Below are positions 59,382 to 64,000 of a DNA stretch of 64,000 nt, one piece after another. Source of the stretch: Rhodococcus gordoniae (GTDB taxonomy: Bacteria > Actinomycetota > Actinomycetes > Mycobacteriales > Mycobacteriaceae). The DNA lies in NCBI RefSeq assembly GCF_001646655.1, contig NZ_LPZN01000019.1, forward strand, positions 42,387-106,386. Reading direction: 5' to 3'. The notes under the pieces were generated by a model that saw only the letters and a program-made list of their open reading frames with translations, was not told the origin of the DNA and did no database searches. Made by a program: the position numbers and the translations under genes. Within the stretch, counting starts at the first letter, position 1; the number at the start of each line of letters is the position of its first letter.

Positions 59382-60284
59382 TCAGGTTATCCAGTCGTGA
59401 CCTGCAGCGACGATCGCGGCGCCGGTGAGAGTGCCCAGGGCGCCGAGTTCGGCGGGGACGATCCGCAGGTCCTGCACGAACCTCAAGCGGGCGTGCCGGG
59501 CTGCCGACGCGAGCATGGGCCGCCACAGGTGACCGCCCGACTGCGCGAAGCCCCCGCCGACGACCACTCGTCCCACGTCCACCAGTGCGGCCGCCGACGC
59601 GATGGCCTGGCCCAGCGCCGTCCCGGCTCGTTCGAGTGCCGCTGCGGCGACGCCGACTCCGGCCTCGGCGTCCGCAGCGAGCGCAACGCCGTCGGGCCCT
59701 TGCCAGCCGTGGGCACGGGCCCAGCGCACCGCCGACGGGCCGCTCGCCACCGTCTCGATGCAGCCGACGCCCCCGCACGCGCACACCGTCGTACCGTAGG
59801 GCGAGACCACGTGCCCGATATGGCCGGCATTGCCGGTGCGGCCACGCACGATCCGGCCACCGAGTACCAGACCTCCACCGATACCGGTGCCCAGCACGAC
59901 GCCGAGCAGGTCGGCGACGTCGCGTCCGGCCCCGAAGCGCTGCTCGGCCAGGGTCGCTGCGGCGCCGTCCATCACCAGGTCCACCCGGGCGCCGGGGAAC
60001 AGGCCGCGCACGGCGTCGACGAGTGCGAAGCCGGAACTCCACTCGGAGATGTTGATCGGGCCGATCGTGCCGGTCGTCGTGTCTACCGGCCCTGCCGCGG
60101 CAATTCCCACGGCGGTCACCGGCCCGGCGCCGATCTCTTCGACCTGCCGTAGCAGTCCCGCGCACGCGCCCCACACGTCGTTCGAGGGGACCGGCACGGA
60201 CCGGGCTTCGAGCGGGGTGCCGTCGTCGGCGGCGACGGCCGCGGCGAGCTTGGTGCCGCCGACGTCCAGGGCCAATGCGGTCAT
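59382..60284 (-). CDS. ROK family sugar kinase
   Basis: A 300-residue ROK-type kinase or transcriptional-regulator relative without the N-terminal helix-turn-helix. ATP/phosphate motifs are LALDVGGTKLAAAV at the N terminus and GVVLGTGIGGGLVLGGRIV; the ROK zinc motif is CACGGVGCIE near residue 165 with GNAGHIGH before it. It probably phosphorylates glucose or a related sugar (glucokinase-like). The ATG at 60282-60284 starts directly at the first strand. Confidence 0.92.
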   Translation of the reverse strand: MTALALDVGGTKLAAAVAADDGTPLEARSVPVPSNDVWGACAGLLRQVEEIGAGPVTAVGIAAAGPVDTTTGTIGPINISEWSSGFALVDAVRGLFPGARVDLVMDGAAATLAEQRFGAGRDVADLLGVVLGTGIGGGLVLGGRIVRGRTGNAGHIGHVVSPYGTTVCACGGVGCIETVASGPSAVRWARAHGWQGPDGVALAADAEAGVGVAAAALERAGTALGQAIASAAALVDVGRVVVGGGFAQSGGHLWRPMLASAARHARLRFVQDLRIVPAELGALGTLTGAAIVAAGHDWIT

Positions 60285-60306
60285 GGCCACGACATTAAGC
60301 GACCGG

Positions 60307-61092
60307 TCAGCGACGCCGCAGGACCAGTACCAGGTTGCTGACGAGGAACTCCCGGACGCCGGGCACGTGCACGAGCCACCACGCCCACCTCGGGTGGTAG
60401 CGGGGAAACGCCGCGAGCAGTTCGCCGTCCGGTGTCGAGCGTGCCCAGCGCAGGCCGTCGTCGGCGCCGACGTCGAACAGCGACACCCCGTACCGGTTCT
60501 TCGGTTCCCGGCCGTGCTTGCGGGCGTAACGCCTGGCCGCGTACTCGCCTCCGAAGGCGTGCCACGGACCGGTCTCGTGCCCACCGAACGGACCCCACCA
60601 CAGGGTGTACGACAGCACCATCAGCCCGCCGGGGCGCGTGACGCGCAGCATCTCGTCGGCCATCGCCCACGGCGTCGCGACGTGTTCGGCGACGTTCGAC
60701 GAGAAGCACACGTCGACCGCTCCGGTCCGCAGCGGCAACGCCAGCCCGGAGCCGCGGATCGCGCCGCCCACCTGCAGACCGGCGGCGTGCATCTCCGACG
60801 GGTCGGGCTCGATCGGAACGTACCGGGATCCCACTTCGGTGAATGCGTCGGCGAAGTATCCGGGACCACCACCGACGTCGACGACCGTGGTTCCCGTCAG
60901 ATCCGTGCCGGTCAGACCCGTGTAGAGGTCGCCGATCAGATCGACGGTGTCGCGGGCGAGACCGCCGTAGAACTTCTCCGGTGCCGTCTGCTCGAACCGG
61001 AAGCTGCCGAGCAACCCCGCGGAACGGCGCAGTGTGGCGCGGCGGGCGAACAGCCGGGTCACGTCGGTGCGGGGTGGTGTCGTCGAAGGCAC
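60307..61092 (-). CDS. Class I SAM-dependent methyltransferase (Rv0224c-like)
   Basis: A 261-residue methyltransferase with the SAM motif VVDVGGGPGYFADAF, acidic loop IEPDPSEM, post-motif CFSSNVAEHVATPWAMADEMLRVTRPGGLMVLSY. It is close to the next genes in a neighbourhood that I recall as Rv0224c-Rv0225-Rv0226c, which suggests modification of an envelope glycan or glycolipid. It lies 23 bp downstream of nothing in frame; the ROK gene follows on the same strand. The acceptor is unknown. Confidence 0.9.
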   Translation of the reverse strand: MPSTTPPRTDVTRLFARRATLRRSAGLLGSFRFEQTAPEKFYGGLARDTVDLIGDLYTGLTGTDLTGTTVVDVGGGPGYFADAFTEVGSRYVPIEPDPSEMHAAGLQVGGAIRGSGLALPLRTGAVDVCFSSNVAEHVATPWAMADEMLRVTRPGGLMVLSYTLWWGPFGGHETGPWHAFGGEYAARRYARKHGREPKNRYGVSLFDVGADDGLRWARSTPDGELLAAFPRYHPRWAWWLVHVPGVREFLVSNLVLVLRRR

Positions 61093-61248
61093 GTCCAGTC
61101 ACCTTAGTGCTGCGCTTGTACTCGTCCCTCACCTGTCGCCGACGGGCACCCGCTACTGTGTCCCTGTCATCGTCCGAGTCACATCTGCCCGGCCGGGTGG
61201 TCGAGTCGACACCGGCAGGCTGGTCGAGTCACTACAGGGGGTCGCCGC

Positions 61249-62478
61249 GTGCGGGAGGTTCTGCTGCTCTGCTGGCGCGACAGCGGGCATCCGCAGGGGG
61301 GCGGCAGCGAGCGGTATCTCGAACAGGTCGGAGCGCAGCTCGCGGCGCGCGGCGTCCGGGTCGTCCTGCGAACCGCCGCATACCCCGGCGCCGCGAAGCG
61401 CGACCGCATCGACGGCATCACCGTCAGCCGCGGCGGAGGACGGCTCACCGTCTATCCGCGCGCACTCGCCGCGATCCTCGCAGGCAGGTGCGGTGTCGGT
61501 CCCCTCGCCGGTGTCCGCCCCGACGCCGTGATCGACACCCAGAACGGCATCCCCTTCTTCGCGCGGCTCGTCGCCGGCGCGCCGGTCACGGTGCTCGTGC
61601 ACCACTGCCATCGTGAGCAGTGGCCGGTCGCGGGCAGACTGATGGCCACGCTCGGCTGGTGGATCGAGTCGTCGCTGTCGCCGCGCGTGCACCGCCGCAA
61701 CCAGTACCTCACCGTCTCGCTCCCGTCCGCCGACGAGCTGCGCGCTCTCGGTGTCGACCGGGAGCGGATCGCGGTGGTCCGCAACGGCGTCGACGCCGTC
61801 CCCGCCGGTGTCGCGGCGGGTGGCGACGACACGCGAACGGCCCATCCCAGCATGTGCGTACTCTCGCGGCTGGTGCCGCACAAGCAGATCGAGGATGCCC
61901 TCGCCGCGGTCGCGGCGCTGCGCGGCACCGTTCCGGGCCTGCACCTCGACGTCATCGGCGGCGGCTGGTGGGAACAGAACCTCCGCGATGCGGCCGCCGA
62001 ACTCGGTATCGGCGACGCCGTCACCTTCCACGGCCACGTCGACGAAGAGCGGAAACACGAATTGCTCTCGCGCTCATGGGTTCACGTGATGCCCTCGCGT
62101 AAGGAAGGGTGGGGACTCGCGGTGGTCGAAGCCGCCCAGCACGGCGTGCCCACCATCGGCTACCGCAGCTCCAGAGGACTCACCGACTCGATCATCGACG
62201 GCGTCACCGGTCTGCTCGTCGACTCGCCCGCCGAACTGACCGCCGCCGTCGCCGATCTGCTCGCCGACGCGGACCGTCGTCGTCAGCTCGGCAACAAGGC
62301 CCGCATCCGTGCCGGCGAATTCTCGTGGGAGGCCACGGGTGAGGGTGTCCACGAGGTCCTGTCCGTCACGACCTTCGGGCACACCGTCTCAGGATTGTTC
62401 CCGCGCGCCGACGAGCCGTCGTCTCTCACCGACCCGCTGCCCGAGCGCACATCCAGCGCCGCCGGCCAGTACCAGTAG
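61249..62478 (+). CDS. GT4-type glycosyltransferase (Rv0225-like)
   Basis: A 409-residue glycosyltransferase of the GT-B fold. The N domain starts VLLLCWRDSGHPQGGGSERYLEQVG (donor/acceptor loop), the second domain has VLSRLVPHKQIEDAL and LDVIGGGWWEQNLRDAAAELGIGDAVTFHGHVDE, and the nucleotide-sugar E-x7-E motif is PSRKEGWGLAVVEAAQHGVPTIGY. Likely acts in the cytoplasm on an envelope polysaccharide or lipid acceptor. It begins at a GTG (61249) and its last 90 nt overlap, tail to tail, the end of the following membrane-protein gene. Confidence 0.93.
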   Translation: MREVLLLCWRDSGHPQGGGSERYLEQVGAQLAARGVRVVLRTAAYPGAAKRDRIDGITVSRGGGRLTVYPRALAAILAGRCGVGPLAGVRPDAVIDTQNGIPFFARLVAGAPVTVLVHHCHREQWPVAGRLMATLGWWIESSLSPRVHRRNQYLTVSLPSADELRALGVDRERIAVVRNGVDAVPAGVAAGGDDTRTAHPSMCVLSRLVPHKQIEDALAAVAALRGTVPGLHLDVIGGGWWEQNLRDAAAELGIGDAVTFHGHVDEERKHELLSRSWVHVMPSRKEGWGLAVVEAAQHGVPTIGYRSSRGLTDSIIDGVTGLLVDSPAELTAAVADLLADADRRRQLGNKARIRAGEFSWEATGEGVHEVLSVTTFGHTVSGLFPRADEPSSLTDPLPERTSSAAGQYQ

Positions 62479-64000
62479 CCACACCACGTGCGCCCCGACC
62501 GCCGGCGCCCGGTGGGGTGACGGCGGCGAGGTGACCCCTTCCACCCGGTACAGGCTCAGATCCTCGTCGCGGTAGGCAGTGCCGAGAGCTCCGAGCGTGC
62601 TCTGCGCGTCGCCGAGAGCTCCGAGCGTGCTCTGCGCGTCGCCGAGTTCGCCCGGCGTGCCGTGCTCGACGAGCACCCAGCCCACCCCGCGGGCAGCGAG
62701 CGCACCCGGGTCCGCACCGGACAACAACAGGGCCTCGACGTCCGCCGCGCGGCGACCCTCACCGTCGACGCTGCCGTCGGCGACGACGAGAGTTCCGGTC
62801 TGCAGGACGTCGGCGCGCAGCATCCGCGGGGACGGATCGAGAACCGGCACCGGGCCGGAGAAGTCGAAGACCCGGAACATGCCCGCGGGCAGAACGGCCA
62901 CATCGCCGTCGCCGGCCGTCACGAGCTGCGACACCCGCTCCCAGCCCGCCGGATACCGCACGGGGCGTAATTGCCCGCCGACACCCCACACCAGGTCGGG
63001 GAGCGCGACCAGCACGGTGACGATCGCGGCCGCCGCCCACACCGGTTCGGGCGCCGCGAAGCGCCGCGCGAGGGCCGTCGTGCCGGCGGCCGCGGCGAGC
63101 GCGTAGGCGGGCATCGCCCACGCGACCCACTTCTGGGTGTCGCGCAGCAGTCCGGCGCCGGGAACGTGCACCATCGCCCATTCGCCGAGGGCGAGTCCCG
63201 GGCCGGTCGCGGCGAGCGCGACGACGAGCACCGCGAGGACGGCCGGCGCGACGAGCGCGACGATCACGGGATTGCCGCGCCGGCGCCACAGTGCCGGCAC
63301 ACCGCACGCCACCACTGCGAGCAGCAGCAGGGTGCCCACCGGCGCCCATCCCGTCGTGCGCGAGGCGGGGACGGCATCGGCGTTCCAGATCCCACCGAGC
63401 CCCGCCACCGAACCGATCGTGCCGAGAAGGGGTTCGGCCCGCGCGGCGAACGCACGCACACCGGCGGGATCTGCTTCGGTGCCGCCCCCGGCGAGCGCCG
63501 TCGCCACCAGCCACGGCAGCGACACCGTGACACCCAGGGCGAGCGCGGTGCCCACCCGCGGCAGCACCCGCGTCCGTCCACCGGGGGCGGCGAGGACAGC
63601 GCATGCCGTCACGATCGCCAGCAGCGCGCCGGTCGGGGTCAGGCCTGCGGAAGCCAGGCAGACTGCCGTCGATGCCCACCCGCCGCGTCGGCGCCGCCGG
63701 ATCGCGACGGCCGCACAGATCGTCCACGGCAGCGCGGCATACCCGGCGAGCAGACTCCAGTGCCCCTGCAACAACCGCTCGGCGACGTACGGATTCCAGA
63801 TCGCCACCGTCGCCGCCACGAGCCGGGCACCGGTGCCACTCGTGGGCAGCACCACCGCGACCAGCCGTGCCGCCCCCCATCCCGCGGCCCACAACGACGC
63901 GGCCAGAAGTGCCGTGACCGCGACACCGCCGTCGACGACGGTGCTCACCCACGCCAGCAGGGCGTCCTGCGGCACCGCGCGGGCCGCGGCGTCGGACAGT
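62389..64000 (-). CDS. Multi-pass membrane protein (Rv0226c-like), 5' end beyond the window
   Basis: At least 536 codons are visible and the frame stays open at base 64000 (…SDAAARAVPQDALL), so the start is outside. About ten to eleven membrane helices are seen, with VERLLQGHWSLLAGYAALPW resembling the periplasmic-loop pattern of GT-C-like or arabinosyltransferase-related membrane proteins, and an extracellular domain near the C terminus before a last helix (VVWLLVLAGGAGCALG). It is the likely partner of the glycosyltransferase and methyltransferase. The extracellular part contains a duplicated 30-bp unit. The GTG at 63975 is not taken as the start because upstream sequence remains coding-like. 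Confidence 0.82.
   Translation of the reverse strand, partial: LSDAAARAVPQDALLAWVSTVVDGGVAVTALLAASLWAAGWGAARLVAVVLPTSGTGARLVAATVAIWNPYVAERLLQGHWSLLAGYAALPWTICAAVAIRRRRRGGWASTAVCLASAGLTPTGALLAIVTACAVLAAPGGRTRVLPRVGTALALGVTVSLPWLVATALAGGGTEADPAGVRAFAARAEPLLGTIGSVAGLGGIWNADAVPASRTTGWAPVGTLLLLAVVACGVPALWRRRGNPVIVALVAPAVLAVLVVALAATGPGLALGEWAMVHVPGAGLLRDTQKWVAWAMPAYALAAAAGTTALARRFAAPEPVWAAAAIVTVLVALPDLVWGVGGQLRPVRYPAGWERVSQLVTAGDGDVAVLPAGMFRVFDFSGPVPVLDPSPRMLRADVLQTGTLVVADGSVDGEGRRAADVEALLLSGADPGALAARGVGWVLVEHGTPGELGDAQSTLGALGDAQSTLGALGTAYRDEDLSLYRVEGVTSPPSPHRAPAVGAHVVWLLVLAGGAGCALGQRVGERRRLVGAREQS
62581..62640. repeat. 30-bp perfect tandem duplication in the membrane-protein gene
   Basis: Two identical 30-bp units at 62581-62610 and 62611-62640, followed by the first six bases of a third. 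They encode two copies of a ten-residue segment (LGDAQSTLGA) in the extracellular region near the C terminus. Identity points to a recent slippage event. Confidence 0.95.

Noticed and set aside
62479..62580. Frameshift or pseudogene between glycosyltransferase and membrane protein
   Set aside because: Both frames are clean to their stops and the last membrane helix is intact, so the overlap is real rather than a sign of decay.

Overview
The window is about 68% GC-type, gene-dense actinobacterial DNA with no phage, insertion sequence, rRNA or tRNA that I can see. The gene families point to a mycolic-acid-containing actinomycete, most likely Rhodococcus: an MmpL3-type mycolate exporter, ferredoxin-dependent KorAB, deazaflavin-dependent nitroreductase-like protein, many acyl-CoA/MaoC enzymes, a KstR-type operator, and several apparently leaderless promoters (-35, 17-bp spacer, -10, then 6-7 nt to the start codon). 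The order mmpL3 / NYN protein / trmB / two divergent hypotheticals / pckG, and later aldehyde dehydrogenase / methyltransferase / glycosyltransferase / membrane protein, matches what I recall of the M. tuberculosis Rv0206c-Rv0211 and Rv0223c-Rv0226c neighbourhoods. No stretch longer than about 280 bases lacks a gene.

Layout. 1-2354: korA (cut by the left edge) and korB. 2430-7849: a DUF4442/TetR pair bracketed by two copies of a nested inverted repeat, an amidohydrolase plus CoA-transferase pair, and a divergent enoyl-CoA hydratase and small HTH protein. 7919-12489: a GntR-linked acyl-CoA cluster (MaoC, CitE-like lyase, acyl-CoA dehydrogenase, GntR, MaoC) with a matching 12-bp operator candidate at each of two divergent promoters. 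12493-19579: PQQ-type sugar dehydrogenase, a HadA/HadB-like hydratase pair, then a D-amino-acid-themed divergent pair (D-threonine aldolase-like enzyme and N-acyl-D-amino-acid deacylase), a TetR, a hydrolase and a Ddn-like protein.

19587-24744: a leftward operon, DUF4242 protein - acyl-CoA-dehydrogenase-fold flavoprotein - ABC ATPase - substrate-binding protein - permease, preceded by a 27-residue leader peptide with a Cys-Cys pair and the HVDL motif of actinobacterial cysteine-responsive leader peptides. A divergent TetR gene shares its control region. I consider this the best candidate for an undescribed system: a sulfur-responsive organosulfur uptake and oxidation module. 24771-30542: a solitary CbiM/CbiN-like metal transporter, a FadE with a perfect KstR box inside its promoter, a TetR, a hydrolase and an ABC-F protein.

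30736-34263: an intact penicillin-binding lipoprotein followed by a paralogue that has lost the SxxK, SxN and KTG motifs, i.e. a probable PBP pseudoenzyme. 34342-42476: POT transporter, DUF3054, YceI, an LPG-synthase-like flippase protein, a membrane adenylate cyclase, a MacS-like two-component system whose genes overlap by 110 nt, and a DUF1707 protein. 42534-51979: the mmpL3 operon and pckG. 52040-64000: VOC protein, zinc alcohol dehydrogenase with SRPBCC partner, cysK-cysE, aldehyde dehydrogenase, deaminase, CBS protein, ROK kinase, and an envelope-glycan set (methyltransferase, glycosyltransferase, multi-TM protein cut by the right edge).
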